Both the position numbers and the translations under genes were made by a program. Below are positions 35,708 to 45,698 of a DNA stretch of 64,000 bases, in pieces (position 1 is the first letter of the stretch; every line of letters starts with the position of its first letter). Below the pieces are notes generated by a model. The model searched no databases. It was not told where the DNA came from and saw nothing but the letters and a program-made list of their open reading frames with translations. The DNA lies in the NCBI RefSeq assembly GCF_013394305.1, contig NZ_AP019810.1:744001-808000 (forward strand), read 5' to 3'. This stretch comes from Enterococcus mundtii (GTDB lineage: Bacteria > Bacillota > Bacilli > Lactobacillales > Enterococcaceae).

Positions 35708-36259
35708 ATGAAAAAAATCCTATTAGGCGTATCGGGCAGTATCTCTGCTTATAAAAGTGCAGATATCACAAATCAACTAGTCAAACTCGGTTATCAAGTC
35801 GATGTCATCATGACAAAAAGTAGTACCAAATTTATTACACCTTTAACATTGCAATCCCTTTCAAAACGTGCTGTCCATACAGACGTTATGCAAGAAAACG
35901 ATCCTTCAGTGATCAACCATATCGAGCTAGCCAAACAAGCAGACTTGTTTTTGATTGCACCAGCCACTGCAAATATTATCGGCAAGTTAGCGAATGGTCT
36001 AGCGGATGATCTCTTATCGACTGTTGCCATGGCACTTTTACCGGAAACACCAAAATTGATTGCACCGGCGATGAATACTAATATGTACCAACATCCGATC
36101 AATCAAAGAAATTTAATGACGCTAAAAGAAATCGGTTATCAAGAGATTGAACCTAGAGAATCCCTCTTAGCTTGTGGCGATTACGGAAAAGGTGCTTTAG
36201 CGGATAACCAAATCATTATCGACCAAGTCACACTTCTGCTGAATCAGAGGTCGGTCTAG
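35708..36259 (+). CDS. coaC: Phosphopantothenoylcysteine decarboxylase
   Basis: 183 residues, FMN-dependent flavoprotein: KKILLGVSGSISAYKSAD at the N-terminus, the active-site PAMNTNMY motif, and ACGDYGKGAL, whose Cys acts in reduction of the enethiol. The RBS AAGGAGG precedes it. It forms one pathway unit with coaB and the pantothenate transporter gene. Confidence 0.94.
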   Translation: MKKILLGVSGSISAYKSADITNQLVKLGYQVDVIMTKSSTKFITPLTLQSLSKRAVHTDVMQENDPSVINHIELAKQADLFLIAPATANIIGKLANGLADDLLSTVAMALLPETPKLIAPAMNTNMYQHPINQRNLMTLKEIGYQEIEPRESLLACGDYGKGALADNQIIIDQVTLLLNQRSV

Positions 36260-36272
36260 TATTTAAGGAGTT

Positions 36273-36890
36273 ATGATGAAAAATACCAAAAACTTTACTT
36301 TAACTGCTATGTTTTTAGCAATTATGATCTTACTCGCTGTCACGCCTCTCGGATTTATTCCGATTGGGCCGATCAACGCAACAACGATGCATATCCCTGT
36401 CATCGTCGCTTCAATTATTTTAGGTCCTCGGCTAGGTGCCTTTCTCGGTGGCACATTTGGTTTGATCAGTCTGATTCGCAGTACGTTCATACCAACACCG
36501 TTGTCTTTTGTTTTCTCACCGTTTATTCCGGTGATCGGCACAGATCAAGGAAGCTGGAAAGCCTTGATCATTGCCTTGATACCTAGAATCCTGATCGGTG
36601 TTGTTCCTTATTTCGTGTATAAAGGAATACAGCGATTGACAAAAAACAAAGTTAGTCCGCTCTCATTGTTTCTCGCAGGGATCGCTGGTTCTCTGACCAA
36701 TACGATCTTAGTGATGAACTTGATCTATTTTCTATTCCAACAAGATTATGCACAGGTTCTTGGGACAAATATCAATGCAGTCTATTCAGCAGTTTTAGCG
36801 GTCATCTTTACTAGTGGCGTACCAGAAGCAATCGTCGCTGGTTTAGTCACAGCTGCGGTATCTACCGTTTTACTACGAATGATTCGTTAA
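36273..36890 (+). CDS. ECF transporter S component, probably pantothenate
   Basis: 205 residues with about six membrane segments and a basic N-terminus. It has the family's PLGFIPIGPINATTMHIPVI and LGPRLGAFLGGTFGLISL motifs. Position after coaBC points to pantothenate (PanT/CoaT type). It needs the shared EcfAA'T module, which is not in this window. Confidence 0.82.
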   Translation: MMKNTKNFTLTAMFLAIMILLAVTPLGFIPIGPINATTMHIPVIVASIILGPRLGAFLGGTFGLISLIRSTFIPTPLSFVFSPFIPVIGTDQGSWKALIIALIPRILIGVVPYFVYKGIQRLTKNKVSPLSLFLAGIAGSLTNTILVMNLIYFLFQQDYAQVLGTNINAVYSAVLAVIFTSGVPEAIVAGLVTAAVSTVLLRMIR

Positions 36891-36903
36891 TGATCGGATT
36901 AAA

Positions 36904-36951
36904 AAACCAAAAAAGAGTGATGCGGTATGGTAGCTCTTTTTTGGTTTTTTT
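36904..36951 (+). terminator. Terminator of the coaBC operon
   Basis: AACCAAAAAAGAG (36904-36916) pairs with CTCTTTTTTGGTT (36934-36946), then T5. Confidence 0.85.
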
Positions 36952-37033
36952 GTTGATAAGTGTTTAGTCCTGAATTTTTTATCTTTTGGTGTTACCATGA
37001 TTGATACATATATGTAGCGAAAGGATGAAGAAA

Positions 37034-37684
37034 ATGAATATTTTTGTAGTAGGAGCAAACGGACAAATTGGGCGTCATTTGATCCAAAAACTCGGAACAA
37101 CCGAACATCAAGTTTACGCGGGTGTGCGAGATGTTGCCAACCAAGCGATTTATGATGAAGAAAATATCGCTTATGTTCCCTTTGATTTAACTTGGTCTTC
37201 AGAAAAAATGGCGGAAGCCTTTCAAGAGATTGAACTCGTCATCTTTGCTGCTGGTTCTCAAGGACAAAATCTTTTACAAGTTGATTTAGACGGCGCAATC
37301 AAAACAATGATTGCAGCAGAGCAAGCAAATATCTCTCGTTATTTGATGATCAGTGCAGCTTTTGCGGATAACCGTGAGAAATGGCCTGAGTCAATGACTG
37401 ATTATTATATTACCAAATATTATGCAGACGAATGGTTGAAAAATCAGACATCATTAGATTATGTCATACTACAACCTGTAGCTTTGACGAACGACGAGGA
37501 GGTCACTTCGATCCAATTGACCAAACCAGACGAAAAACCAGCTCAATCGATTACAAGAAAAACGGTAGCAGAAGTTTTAGCAGCGTTAGTGGATCAACCA
37601 AACATTTCAAAAACAACTGTTGTTCTATCTGAAGGATCGGATACAGTATCGGATGCCATCAAACAACTTGTTGAGGAGGCTTAA
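37034..37684 (+). CDS. NAD(P)-binding SDR-like protein (YwnB/YhfK family)
   Basis: 216 residues from MNIFVVGANGQIGRHLI, a Rossmann nucleotide-binding start; AAAGGA is 8 bases upstream. YITKYYADEWL contains the Tyr-x-x-x-Lys-like segment of atypical short-chain dehydrogenases. It is followed by an MDR oxidoreductase gene 2 bases downstream, so both are one operon. Substrate unknown. Confidence 0.85.
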   Translation: MNIFVVGANGQIGRHLIQKLGTTEHQVYAGVRDVANQAIYDEENIAYVPFDLTWSSEKMAEAFQEIELVIFAAGSQGQNLLQVDLDGAIKTMIAAEQANISRYLMISAAFADNREKWPESMTDYYITKYYADEWLKNQTSLDYVILQPVALTNDEEVTSIQLTKPDEKPAQSITRKTVAEVLAALVDQPNISKTTVVLSEGSDTVSDAIKQLVEEA

Positions 37685-37686
37685 TC

Positions 37687-38673
37687 ATGCGTGGAATCTC
37701 TATGAAACATCCCGGTTCAGCAGACGTTTTGACTGAAGTGGATGTCCCTAGACCTATTCCAAAAGCTGGGGAGTTATTGTTAAAAGTCCACACCGCTGCG
37801 GTCAATCGTACGGATATCATGCGTCGCGAAAATACTGCACTTCAAGCGCCTTACCCGATCTTAGGTGTAGAGGTTGCTGGTGAAGTCATTGAAAACGCAA
37901 GTGACCGTTCTGAGTTTTCAACTGGAACGAGAGTCTATGGTCTAGTGAATTTAGGTGGCTATGCAGAATATGCCGTAATCCCAGCAGATCGAGCAATCCT
38001 CTTGCCCGATTCCCTTGACTACGTATCAGCCGCTGGTATCGCTGAAGTTTTCTTGACTGCCTATCAAACCTTGTATTGGTTAGGAAAACTCCAAAAAAAT
38101 GAGACTGTCTTGATCCATGCTGGTGCAAGTGGCGTTGGTACTGCAGCGATCCAATTAGCCAAACAATATTCGCAAGCACGCATCATCGTTACCGCAGGTT
38201 CAGCTGAAAAGTTAGCCTTTTGCCAAGAATTAGGCGCAGATGAAGTAATCAACTATAAAACGCAAGATTTCGCGGAGGAAGTAAAAAAGATAACTGATGG
38301 GCATGGCGTTGATGTCATCTTAGATTTCATCGGTGCTTCTTATTGGGAAAAAAATCTGGCATCGATTGCTGTAGATGGTCGCTGGGTCTTGATTGGCACA
38401 CTAGGAGGCACAACAGTCGAGTCTCTTGATTTAAGCGTTTTGCTGCAAAAAAGAATCCAATTGATTGGTACGCTATTGACACCAAGAAGTGATGAATACA
38501 AAGCAAAACTGACTCAAGAGTTTATGAAAAACATCGATCCTTATTTTGAAACCGGAGCGATCCGTCCAATCATTGATCGAACCTTTACATTATCAGAAGC
38601 AAAAGAAGCCCATGAATATATGGAAGCCAACAAAAACGTTGGAAAAATCATTTTGACAGTCAGTGAAACTTAA
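37687..38673 (+). CDS. NAD(P)H quinone oxidoreductase, MDR family (PIG3-like)
   Basis: 328 residues. An N-terminal GroES-like domain (VHTAAVNRTDIMRRE, LGVEVAGEV) and a Rossmann domain (IHAGASGVGTAAIQLA). No zinc-ligand cysteines are seen, consistent with the zinc-free quinone reductase branch. Likely acts in redox or electrophile detoxification with the preceding SDR protein. Confidence 0.88.
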   Translation: MRGISMKHPGSADVLTEVDVPRPIPKAGELLLKVHTAAVNRTDIMRRENTALQAPYPILGVEVAGEVIENASDRSEFSTGTRVYGLVNLGGYAEYAVIPADRAILLPDSLDYVSAAGIAEVFLTAYQTLYWLGKLQKNETVLIHAGASGVGTAAIQLAKQYSQARIIVTAGSAEKLAFCQELGADEVINYKTQDFAEEVKKITDGHGVDVILDFIGASYWEKNLASIAVDGRWVLIGTLGGTTVESLDLSVLLQKRIQLIGTLLTPRSDEYKAKLTQEFMKNIDPYFETGAIRPIIDRTFTLSEAKEAHEYMEANKNVGKIILTVSET

Positions 38674-38712
38674 AAAGAGAAACCTAGGGCATGCGCCTTA
38701 GGTTCTCTTTTT
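38672..38712. terminator. Bidirectional terminator
   Basis: AAAAAGAGAAACCTAGGGC pairs with GCCTTAGGTTCTCTTTTT across a short loop, between convergent genes. Confidence 0.88.
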
Positions 38713-38724
38713 ATATCATTTCTA

Positions 38725-40236
38725 TTATTGTGCAGAGACAAATTTTGCTGCTTGTTGTCCTGCTTGACGTCCAAAAATAATGATTTCCGCTACAGAGTTT
38801 CCGCCGATGCGGTTTTCACCGTGTAAGCCACCAGTGACTTCACCTGCTGCGTAAAGTCCAGTGATCGGTTGTCCGTCTTTATCCACAACTTCTGTGTTCG
38901 TATTGATTTTGATTCCACCCATCGTATAGTGGATACCAGGTGCGATTTTGATCGCATAGTAGTTTGGTTTAGACAGATCATGCTCCATGGCTGTCGTACG
39001 ACCAAATGCTGTATCGTCTTGATTGGCAACTTCTTCGTTCCAAGTTGTTACTGTTTGTGCTAATGTTTCTGCTGGTAAGTTGATTTTCTCTGCCAATTCT
39101 TCAATCGTCTCACCTGCAGTTACATAACCTTTTTCATCATAAAACTCAATGGCTGTTGCGCGATCGCGTACCCCTTGGTCAAAAATCAAATAAGCAGATT
39201 TTTCTGGCAATGCAGTGATTGCATCTGATACTTTGTCTCGTGTATTCATTTCGTTGACGAAACGCTCGCCATCTTGATCGACTAAGATCGCTCCTTCACC
39301 ACGTACCACTTCTCCGATCAAGAATCCTTCATCTTGTTGAACCGTTGGATGGATCTGGATCTTATCCATATCGACCGTTTGACCGCCTAATTTTTCAATC
39401 ATCTTGATACCATCGCCTGTTGATCCCACTTGATTCGTCGTTACATATCCTTCCAGATCTGGACGGTAAGTTTGGATGTATTGCTCACTCGCACCGAATC
39501 CACCAGTTGTAACAACTACAGCCTTACCAGTGATCTCTTTTGGTTCTTCCCCTTGGACTTGGACCGTTACTTGGTTAACTGTATCTCCCGTTTTTTGGAT
39601 ATCTGTCACTTCAGTATTTACAAAAATCGGGATTTGGCGTTCGTGGACATTTCGTAATAACCCATCGACTAAATAGCCACCAATAGCAGAACCATCAGAA
39701 GGGCGATGTGTTCGTCTTTCGCTCATTCCACCAGTGATCGTCAAGTTATCTAATTTAATGCCATTTTCATCTAACCACTCGATTGCAGCAGCCGAATGAT
39801 CGACAAAATAGCGTAACATTTCTTTATCATTTGTGCCATTCGCACCTGCTAATGTTTCTTCATAAAAGGCGTCGTTCGAATCAGTGATACCTTCTTCTTC
39901 TTGGAATTTTGTTTCAGATGCGTTCATTCCACTTGAAGATTTTAATGTATTTCCACCAGCAACTGGCATTTTTTCAAAAATGACTGGATTCAAGCCTGCA
40001 TCTTTTGCTTCGATTGCAGCTGCCATACCAGCTCCTCCTCCGCCGACGATGATCAAATCATATTCTTCTTTCATATCAGCTGGATTTGTGTAAGTTTGAG
40101 CAGACGCTCCGGATGATACTTCTGTTGATTCTTTTGTGGAAGAGCTACTGGATGCAGATTCTTTTTCATCAGGCGTACAGGCACCTAAGGCAAAAATTGC
40201 TGTAACTGTCAGTAACCCTTTAATTGTTTTCTTCAT
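38725..40236 (-). CDS. Lipoprotein flavin-dependent fumarate reductase-like protein
   Basis: 503 residues from MKKTIKGLLTVTAIFALGAC; AGGAGGA supports this start. The lipobox LGAC gives Cys20, followed by a Ser-rich linker. The rest is an FAD-binding domain (YDLIIVGGGGAGMAAAIEA, ENRIGGNSVAE) with fumarate reductase active-site features (RGEGAILVD, IHYTMGGI). The N-terminal FMN-binding domain of the Listeria-type extracellular enzyme is absent. It probably works outside the membrane as an electron acceptor system for fumarate or a related acid. Urocanate and others cannot be excluded. Confidence 0.87.
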   Translation of the reverse strand: MKKTIKGLLTVTAIFALGACTPDEKESASSSSSTKESTEVSSGASAQTYTNPADMKEEYDLIIVGGGGAGMAAAIEAKDAGLNPVIFEKMPVAGGNTLKSSSGMNASETKFQEEEGITDSNDAFYEETLAGANGTNDKEMLRYFVDHSAAAIEWLDENGIKLDNLTITGGMSERRTHRPSDGSAIGGYLVDGLLRNVHERQIPIFVNTEVTDIQKTGDTVNQVTVQVQGEEPKEITGKAVVVTTGGFGASEQYIQTYRPDLEGYVTTNQVGSTGDGIKMIEKLGGQTVDMDKIQIHPTVQQDEGFLIGEVVRGEGAILVDQDGERFVNEMNTRDKVSDAITALPEKSAYLIFDQGVRDRATAIEFYDEKGYVTAGETIEELAEKINLPAETLAQTVTTWNEEVANQDDTAFGRTTAMEHDLSKPNYYAIKIAPGIHYTMGGIKINTNTEVVDKDGQPITGLYAAGEVTGGLHGENRIGGNSVAEIIIFGRQAGQQAAKFVSAQ

Positions 40237-40461
40237 AGTTGTCCTCCTAAAATTTAACACTTACCCCATCATAAGTGATAGCATTCACAAATTCAACCAA
40301 CAATTTACATTTTCCGTACTACTGGTATCTCACTCTTTTATAAATAACCATTAATATTCCAAATTTTTCAAGTTTTCGTTAGTAACTATCGAAAAACAGT
40401 CGAGTTTCTTGAATAAATAGTCAGGCAAAAAAAAATTTTTTTTTTGATCCAAACAGAAGAT

Positions 40462-40490
40462 TTGGGCTTTTTTCATTAGACAAGTATAAT
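40462..40490 (+). promoter_or_regulatory. Promoter of the DUF2238 gene
   Basis: TTGGGC (40462-40467), 17-bp spacer, TATAAT (40485-40490), 28 bases before the ATG. Confidence 0.65.
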
Positions 40491-40517
40491 CGATATGAAA
40501 CACGAAGGAGTTCATTT

Positions 40518-41360
40518 ATGAAATTTATCAAACATTTTTTTTCAAAAGGGAGTAAGTCTGCTGGGAAGGTCACTCATGCGATTTACATCATTTTACGTAT
40601 CATTGTGGTGGTCATGCTCGTCGACCAATTGATTGACCGGAACATGGGGAATATCATGCTCTTATTATTAACTTTATTATTGTTTGAAATCCCCTATTTA
40701 CTAGAAAAATTACTAAAGATCCAAATCCCTAACACACTGGAAATCATCATCTTATCCTTTATTTTCAGTGCCACTGTCTTGGGTGAATTAAGTGACTTTT
40801 ATGGCTACTTTTCACTATGGGACACAGCGTTACACGCACTAAGCGGCTTCCTAGCAGGTGGTGTCGGTTTTTCTCTTGTCTATCTTTTGAACAAAAACAC
40901 GAAAACAATGAATCTGACGCCATTACTAGTCGCTCTAGTCTCTTTCTGTTTTTCCATGACCGTAGGGGTTTTTTGGGAATTTATCGAATTCTCTGCGGAT
41001 CAAGTCTTGCAGATGGACATGCAAAAAGATAACTATGTTGATCAGATCAACAGTGTCAAATTAAGTGAGGATGGCAACACCGTATATAAGATCAAAGATA
41101 TCCAACAAACAACCGTCACATATAAAGATGAGCATGGCAAAACCAAAGAGTATGTCATGGCAGATGGGTACTTGGACATCGGGATCTTAGATACGATGAA
41201 AGATTTATTCGTCAATTTTATCGGAGCCCTTGTCTTCAGCGTTTTCGGCTATCTTTATACACGAAACGATTATCGGAAATTTACGTTCATCCGGAACTTC
41301 ATCCCTAGAAAAAAAGGTGTGACCACACGGATGGATACTGCTGGAAACAAAAAAGAGTAG
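40518..41360 (+). CDS. Membrane protein, DUF2238/YjdF-like
   Basis: 280 residues with about six membrane segments. The motifs YFSLWDTALHALSGFLAGGVGF and VGVFWEFIEFSADQ hold conserved acidic and His residues inside the membrane, typical of the family. A hydrophilic segment of about 70 residues (around 165-235) is inserted before the last helix, and the tail is basic. The RBS AAGGAG is 8 bases upstream. Function unknown. Confidence 0.78.
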   Translation: MKFIKHFFSKGSKSAGKVTHAIYIILRIIVVVMLVDQLIDRNMGNIMLLLLTLLLFEIPYLLEKLLKIQIPNTLEIIILSFIFSATVLGELSDFYGYFSLWDTALHALSGFLAGGVGFSLVYLLNKNTKTMNLTPLLVALVSFCFSMTVGVFWEFIEFSADQVLQMDMQKDNYVDQINSVKLSEDGNTVYKIKDIQQTTVTYKDEHGKTKEYVMADGYLDIGILDTMKDLFVNFIGALVFSVFGYLYTRNDYRKFTFIRNFIPRKKGVTTRMDTAGNKKE

Positions 41361-41429
41361 CTGGAGAAAAAGTAAAATTGATTTTAGTTTTGACCTCAAG
41401 CCCAAATAACCGGCTGAACCATAAGCGAT

Positions 41430-41521
41430 AATAGTCAGAAAAAAGGTGAAATCCACAGAAATTCAAAGAGTAATTTTTGGGGATTACACCTTATTTCTCG
41501 TGACCAAACACTTCTGTCCCA
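41430..41521 (-). repeat. Palindromic 3'-end element, copy B
   Basis: GGTGAAATCC pairs with GGATTACACC (imperfect), around a core GAAATTCAAAGAGTAATTTTT. The right flank TTATTTCTCG and CACTTCTGTCCC match the other copies. The decayed minus-strand frame at 41484-41693 runs into it from the right, so its orientation to that frame is the same as for the other copies. Confidence 0.75.
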
Positions 41522-41815
41522 CCTTTTTTTGTTTTGTAGGATCAATAGCCATGATCTTTTGAAGTTCTGTTTTTTTGTCTGTTGTAAACCAGTCACAAAA
41601 ACAATGATTGACATATTTATCTAATGAATGGCCTAAATCATTCGAACGATCAGGATAAATTGCTAGATTTGGCAGAAATACCTGCTTGGAATCCTAATAA
41701 GCTATTTTACGCTGGAAATGGACAAGTAATGAACGTGAGGTTCTTTTCCATGCGAAATTTTTGTAGTATTTTAGCAAAACACCTTGCATTTTTTGGTGAT
41801 TCAACTATCTCGAGT
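41484..41815 (-). pseudogene. Decayed gene remnant, family not recognised
   Basis: A minus-strand frame open from 41693 to 41484 reads FLPNLAIYPDRSNDLGHSLD, then WFTTDKKTELQ and KIMAIDPTKQKKV, and has protein-like composition but no start. Just upstream another frame reads ARCFAKILQKFRMEKNLTF before a stop. The two look like one gene broken by frameshift and stop codons. I cannot name the family. Confidence 0.4.
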
Positions 41816-42089
41816 ATCTAATTGACTCTTATAACTAAATCATCTGGACGATTTGTTGTTTTTTTATTAACAGGATTATACACACAAACCTCTTTCTAAG
41901 TTGACCTATTATTTCTTGATATTTAAATAACGTTGGTATATGAACTAATAACTTTAATACCTTAGTGAAGGATTTTCCACTTAGCGATCAACCTAATAAT
42001 TCTCTAACATTGAAGCAATTTGAAGCGTTAGGAAAAAAATGAAATTCCTTTTTGTTTCTATCCTTAAAATCGTGTATACGGTATTCGCA

Positions 42090-42185
42090 AGCCAACTCCG
42101 TCAAAAATAAGCCGTGAAACCCAAAAATTTGAAGAACAATTTTCGGGTTTCACGGCTTATTTCTCGGAGCTGAATACTTCTGTCA
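42090..42185 (-). repeat. Palindromic 3'-end element, copy C
   Basis: A perfect 17-bp stem, AATAAGCCGTGAAACCC (42106-42122) with its complement (42145-42161), and a core AAATTTGAAGAACAATTTT. The right flank is TCTCGGAGCTGAATACTTC. It ends 12 bases after the stop of the acetyltransferase gene at 42197. In that gene's sense the stem is followed by TTATTTTTG. Confidence 0.9.
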
Positions 42186-42196
42186 TCACCTATTTT

Positions 42197-42775
42197 TTAG
42201 GTGCCTTTTTTAATTTTCGATGATAAAATATCTATCACCATTTCATAATCGGGATTTTCGCTACCATCAAATTTCTCAGGGATGAACGTGAAACCTAAAC
42301 TTTGATAAAGTTTGATTGCTGGATGACTCCATGTCTGTGTGTGTAAATAAATTGGACTTTGTGTCGTTATTTGCTGAAAACAACGGAGCACTTCGATCGT
42401 CAAACTTCTGGCAATCCCTTTTCCTTGATGTTCTGGCTTGACCGCTAACCAATGAAAAAGCGGATATTCTTTCTCACGAAGCTTCCACCAAGCAGTGCAT
42501 GTGGCAATGCGTTCACCTTGTTCGTTGACCACAAAATACATGCGCTTTGCCAGTTCTTCTGGATAAGGGGCAAAAGCTTGGTCAAAGTAAACCAGTGCTT
42601 CCTCCACAGAGTCAAATTCACCGACTGCTGTTTCAATGATTGCCCAATCCTGCTCTGCGCCTGGTTGATACTTTTCAAAGCGATACTGCTGATTCAAGGG
42701 ATAAGAAGGCAATTCTTCATTGAGTGGGCGTGTCATCCAAATCTCTGCATAGGGCAATTGCTTATCTAACATCAC
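42197..42775 (-). CDS. GNAT family N-acetyltransferase
   Basis: 192 residues. The acetyl-CoA site is VKPEHQGKGIARSLTIEVL, and HPAIKLYQSLGFTFI is the C-terminal motif. The N-terminal part is longer than usual. It starts 15 bases after murB's stop, so it is probably co-transcribed with it. Acceptor unknown. Confidence 0.85.
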   Translation of the reverse strand: MMLDKQLPYAEIWMTRPLNEELPSYPLNQQYRFEKYQPGAEQDWAIIETAVGEFDSVEEALVYFDQAFAPYPEELAKRMYFVVNEQGERIATCTAWWKLREKEYPLFHWLAVKPEHQGKGIARSLTIEVLRCFQQITTQSPIYLHTQTWSHPAIKLYQSLGFTFIPEKFDGSENPDYEMVIDILSSKIKKGT

Positions 42776-42790
42776 GCCACCTACTTTCCT

Positions 42791-43696
42791 TTAGCTTCTT
42801 TTTTCACCAATGATCCGTACTTCTGTTTCTAATGCGACATCAAACTTCTCTTTGATCACCTCTTGGATATGGGCAATCAACTCTGTATAATCAGTTGCTG
42901 TTGCATGGTCGATATTGACGATAAAGCCGGCATGTTTTTCCGAAATCTGTGCGCCGCCCCATTTCAAACCTTGTAAGCCTGCTTCTTGGATCAGTTGTCC
43001 TGTGAAGTGTCCTTCAGGTCGTTTGAAGACACTACCGCATGAAGGGTATTCCAATGGTTGTTTTGCTTCACGCAATTCCGTCAATTCGTCCATCCGACCT
43101 TTGATCATCTCATGATCACCAGGTGTTAATTGGAAACGAGCTTCTAAGACGATGGCCTCCATCTTCTGTAATTCACTGTGGCGATAAGAAAAGGCCATTT
43201 CTTCATTTGACAGAGTTTGGATCGTCCCATCACTTAATAATAAATCGACTTCTGCAAACACGTCTTTGATCTCCCCACCGTAAGCTCCTGCATTCATGTA
43301 GACTGCACCGCCGATACTTCCAGGAATCCCACAGGCAAATTCGAATCCTGTCAAAGATTCTGCTAAGGCTGCATACGTCGTATCGATCAGTTTCGCACCT
43401 GCTTCTGCAATCACCATCGTGCCTTCAACGCTGATTTGGTTCATCTCTGTCAACATGATGACCACGCCGCGTATCCCACCATCTTGGACGATCAAGTTAC
43501 TTGCATTTCCTAATACCAACCATGGCACTTGGTTTTCTCGACAATAGTCAACTACCTGTTTGACTTCTGATTTGGTTTTGGGAAAAGCTAAAACATCTAC
43601 CGGTCCACCGGTTTTGGTAAATGTATAATGACTTAACGGTTCATCAAGCAACAGATTCAACTCTGGATTTTTTTTAACGATATCTTCTTTATTCAC
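42791..43696 (-). CDS. murB: UDP-N-acetylenolpyruvoylglucosamine reductase
   Basis: 301 residues from a GTG start (VNKEDIVKK), preceded by AAGGAAAG; a longer frame to 43732 lacks an RBS. FAD-binding features are [10 protein letters not shown] and [20 protein letters not shown], and the short type II form ends with [20 protein letters not shown]. It makes UDP-MurNAc for peptidoglycan. Confidence 0.94.
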   Translation of the reverse strand: MNKEDIVKKNPELNLLLDEPLSHYTFTKTGGPVDVLAFPKTKSEVKQVVDYCRENQVPWLVLGNASNLIVQDGGIRGVVIMLTEMNQISVEGTMVIAEAGAKLIDTTYAALAESLTGFEFACGIPGSIGGAVYMNAGAYGGEIKDVFAEVDLLLSDGTIQTLSNEEMAFSYRHSELQKMEAIVLEARFQLTPGDHEMIKGRMDELTELREAKQPLEYPSCGSVFKRPEGHFTGQLIQEAGLQGLKWGGAQISEKHAGFIVNIDHATATDYTELIAHIQEVIKEKFDVALETEVRIIGEKRS

Positions 43697-43766
43697 TGAG
43701 GACTTTCCTTTCTTTTCAAACGTCCCCATCATTCTATCACGCTTAAAACAATCTTGCCAGTTTTGC

Positions 43767-44687
43767 TCAAAGCTGATGACGATAAAGATTATTCAACATC
43801 TCCTCACAAAGTGCATGGCTCTCATAAATGTTGGTTTGTTTTAACTTTTCATTATTTGGCGTCGGTTGTTGGATTTCTTCAAAAAATCGTTCAACCATTG
43901 GCACAAAACCACGTTTGCTCAGCGTGGTTTCCCAATCACCAAATTTCTTTATTTCCACCGTATCTGGTTTACGGATGACTAATTCTGTCAGATCACTCAA
44001 TTCATAGGTTCCTTGTTTGCTCGTTACTTGATAGGTTTCAGTATTTGCACCACTTCCAAGATCCATCGTCACAATTGCCATTTGGTTCGCAGTTTCAAGT
44101 TGCAACATCGCTACTTCCATAGATCCTTCCTTTTCTCGGATATGAGAAGTTGTTTTGATCACTGGTTCGTCTAATAAATAAACAGCCGTGTCCACCAGAT
44201 GCAAGAACAGATCGTAAATGACAAAAGCAGTTGCTTCTTTTGCCGCAATGCGATTTTTTTGTAACTGGATCAACCGTTTTTCTGGAATCGCTTTTAATTC
44301 TTCGACCATTGGGGCGAATCGTCGGTTGAAGCCCACCATTAAAATCACTTGATGTTGTTCTGCCAATTCTTGTAACTCTTGGATTTCTTTTAGGTCGACA
44401 CTTAAAGGCTTGTCGATATAAACATGGATATTATGTTCCAAACATTTTTTAGCTAATTGAAAATGAACGCTTGTTGCCGCATGGATCATACATGCTTCGA
44501 TCTCCTCTTCAATTAAGTCATCCAAAGACTCATACAAATGAGCAAATCCATAGGTTTTCTTCAGACGATCTTTCGTTACCTGATTACGTGTCGCAAAATA
44601 AAAATCAACCATTCCTTGTTTCCCTGCATATGTGGGTAAATATGCTTTTTCGGCAATGTTACCTACTCCTACTACGCCAATTTTCAT
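43767..44687 (-). CDS. Gfo/Idh/MocA family oxidoreductase
   Basis: 306 residues. An N-terminal Rossmann domain ([20 protein letters not shown]) and the family's [11 protein letters not shown] motif with the catalytic Lys, then GFNRRFAPM. It acts on a sugar or inositol-like substrate. The neighbours do not reveal which. Divergent from exoA. Confidence 0.87.
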   Translation of the reverse strand: MKIGVVGVGNIAEKAYLPTYAGKQGMVDFYFATRNQVTKDRLKKTYGFAHLYESLDDLIEEEIEACMIHAATSVHFQLAKKCLEHNIHVYIDKPLSVDLKEIQELQELAEQHQVILMVGFNRRFAPMVEELKAIPEKRLIQLQKNRIAAKEATAFVIYDLFLHLVDTAVYLLDEPVIKTTSHIREKEGSMEVAMLQLETANQMAIVTMDLGSGANTETYQVTSKQGTYELSDLTELVIRKPDTVEIKKFGDWETTLSKRGFVPMVERFFEEIQQPTPNNEKLKQTNIYESHALCEEMLNNLYRHQL

Positions 44688-44792
44688 GGTTTCCCTCCTG
44701 CTATCTGTTATTACTCTTATCTTACACTATTTTTAATAAAAATGAGGTACAATATAATCGCACAGACTTGATAGAAAAAGGAGCGTGTTTTT

Positions 44793-45545
44793 TTGAAACT
44801 GATTTCGTGGAATGTCAATGGTTTAAGAGCCATCGTCAACAAAAATTTTCTAGAAACATTTAAGGAATTTGATGCAGATTTCTTCTGTCTTCAAGAAACA
44901 AAGCTACAAGAAGGTCAAATCGACTTGGATTTACCAGGTTACCATCAATATTGGAATTATGCAGTCAAAAAAGGCTATTCAGGTACAGCGATCTTCGCCA
45001 AAGAACCTGCATTGAACGTTTCTTATGGAATGGGCATTGATGTCCATGATCAAGAAGGCCGATTGATCACGTTAGAATATCCTGAATTTTACTTAGTCAC
45101 TTGCTATACACCAAATTCACAAAATGAATTGAAACGTCTCGATTACCGTTTAGAATGGGAATCTGCTTTTTATGATTATTTAGAAGAGTTGAAAAAACAA
45201 AAACCGGTAATTGTTTGTGGGGATCTAAATGTTGCCCATGAGAACATCGATTTGAAAAATTGGAAAACGAATCAAAAAAGTGCCGGTTTCTCTATCGAAG
45301 AACGAAACGCATTGTCTCATTTACTTGATAATGGTTTTGTAGATACTTTCCGTTACTTCTATCCAGAGTTAGAAGGTGTCTATTCTTGGTGGAGTTATCG
45401 TTTCAATGCTCGAAAAAACAATGCAGGTTGGCGTATCGATTATTTCTTGACGAGTGAAGATTTGACACCTCGTTTGGTTGATGCAAAAATCCATACATCG
45501 ATTCTAGGTAGTGACCACTGCCCTGTCGAATTAATTATCGAATAG
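44793..45545 (+). CDS. exoA: Exodeoxyribonuclease III / AP endonuclease
   Basis: 250 residues from a TTG start with AAGGAG 10 bases upstream. Catalytic motifs of the ExoIII family: WNVNGLRA, LQETK, VCGDLNVAHENIDL and the final GSDHCPVEL. It cuts at abasic sites in base-excision repair. Confidence 0.94.
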   Translation: MKLISWNVNGLRAIVNKNFLETFKEFDADFFCLQETKLQEGQIDLDLPGYHQYWNYAVKKGYSGTAIFAKEPALNVSYGMGIDVHDQEGRLITLEYPEFYLVTCYTPNSQNELKRLDYRLEWESAFYDYLEELKKQKPVIVCGDLNVAHENIDLKNWKTNQKSAGFSIEERNALSHLLDNGFVDTFRYFYPELEGVYSWWSYRFNARKNNAGWRIDYFLTSEDLTPRLVDAKIHTSILGSDHCPVELIIE

Positions 45546-45698
45546 TTAGGATAGCAACGGAAGAAATTGGGTTGTCCCGATTTTCTTCCTTTGATCCTTC
45601 ACTGGCACCATATTTACTTGATACATAGTCTGAAAAAGCTATTTCTTTTCATACAAATCTATGTTATGGTTTATTTTTTAAAGGAGGCTTATTTGAAA

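Larger units (their letters stand above)
41361..42196. other. Region of decay with two palindromic 3'-end elements
   Basis: This 836-bp stretch has no intact gene. It holds elements B and C and a decayed minus-strand coding remnant between them. The plus-strand frame 41624-41821 has no RBS or recognisable motif. Confidence 0.7.

Noticed and set aside
41624-41821. A plus-strand coding frame of 65 codons
   Set aside because: No RBS and no recognisable motif. The opposite strand reads more like a decayed protein.
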